Part shown: piece after piece, positions 5,540 through 5,760 of the stretch
Layout: the number at the start of each line of letters is the position of its first letter
Position numbering within the stretch: position 1 is the first letter of the stretch
NCBI GenBank assembly: GCA_023265355.1
Contig: JAHFTZ010000178.1
Location: forward strand, 1 to 5,760
Length of the DNA stretch: 5,760 nt
Direction of reading: 5' to 3'
Origin: Terriglobus sp.
GTDB taxonomy: Bacteria > Acidobacteriota > Terriglobia > Terriglobales > Acidobacteriaceae
Program-made: the position numbers and the translations under genes
The notes under the pieces: model-generated
Told to the model about the DNA's origin: nothing
Databases searched by the model: none
What the model saw: the letters and a program-made list of their open reading frames with translations, nothing else

Positions 5540-5760
5540 TACTGCGCAGCCCCAGGCTCCGCAAGTCGCGGCACGACCGCGCTCAACAGAGAAGCGAACT
5601 GCGCGGCCACCCTGCGTCCGGTCTCGATCACCTCTTCGTGATCGATCGGCTGATCCAGCACACCAGCCGCCATATTCGTCACCAGCGAAAGGCCAAGGAC
5701 TTCCATCCCCATGTGTCGCGCCACAATCACCTCGTGCACCGTGGACATCCCAACAAGGTC
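5539..5760 (-). CDS. Purine nucleoside phosphorylase, C-terminal 73 residues (cut by window edge)
   Basis: The visible peptide starts DLVGMSTVHEVIVARHMGME and continues with LGLSLVTNMAAGVLDQPIDHEEV. GMSTV-x-E, with the methionine and glutamate of the ribose site region, and TN-x-AAG, with the asparagine that contacts the purine base (Asn243 in the human enzyme), identify a trimeric class I (NP-II) purine nucleoside phosphorylase. The reaction is purine (deoxy)nucleoside plus phosphate to free base plus (deoxy)ribose-1-phosphate. The reading frame is open to the window edge, so the ATG at 5748-5746 is an internal methionine rather than a start. The stop TAA at 5541-5539 shares one base with the start of udk. 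Whether it prefers inosine/guanosine or xanthosine cannot be told from this fragment. Confidence 0.9.
   Translation of the reverse strand, partial: DLVGMSTVHEVIVARHMGMEVLGLSLVTNMAAGVLDQPIDHEEVIETGRRVAAQFASLLSAVVPRLAEPGAAQ

Overview
The window is ordinary, gene-dense bacterial chromosome: high GC, almost no intergenic space, many codons ending in C or G. It carries seven protein genes, two of them cut by the window edges. No RNA gene, CRISPR array, insertion sequence or prophage gene is visible. Gene content, codon use and the style of the proteins (an alphaproteobacterial-type nicotinate phosphoribosyltransferase, a secreted S1/P1-type hydrolase, an OlsB/OlsA pair, a deoxyhypusine-synthase-like protein) would suit a soil Acidobacteriota such as the Terriglobia. 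That placement is an impression, not a demonstration.

Layout. Positions 1-132 (-) hold the N-terminus of a deoxyhypusine-synthase-like protein. Divergent from it is pncB (265-1650, +) for NAD salvage. A short hairpin-bearing spacer follows, then a secreted zinc hydrolase of the S1/P1 nuclease / phospholipase C superfamily (1747-2658, +), which appears to be read from a leaderless promoter. A DUF2062 membrane protein (2643-3155, -) converges on it with a 16-nt overlap. A 160-nt, partly very AT-rich divergent region carries the best promoter of the window and drives an aminolipid operon: an OlsB-like GNAT N-acyltransferase (3316-4140, +) and an OlsA/PlsC-like O-acyltransferase (4147-4986, +). 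The end of the second gene overlaps by 86 nt the end of uridine kinase udk (4901-5539, -). Upstream of udk, and coupled to it by a TAATG junction, is the C-terminus of a purine nucleoside phosphorylase (5539-5760, -).

How the genes work together. The two acyltransferases very likely perform the two successive acylations that make ornithine lipid or a related phosphorus-free aminolipid. The phosphorylase and uridine kinase form a nucleoside-salvage unit, and pncB is a neighbouring but separately transcribed salvage gene. The secreted hydrolase could release nucleotides or phosphate outside the cytoplasm, but nothing in the sequence ties it to the others. I do not see a convincing undescribed system. 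The points most worth a second look are the mixed zinc-ligand set of the secreted hydrolase, its leaderless start, the AT-rich control region of the aminolipid operon, and the 86-nt coding overlap.
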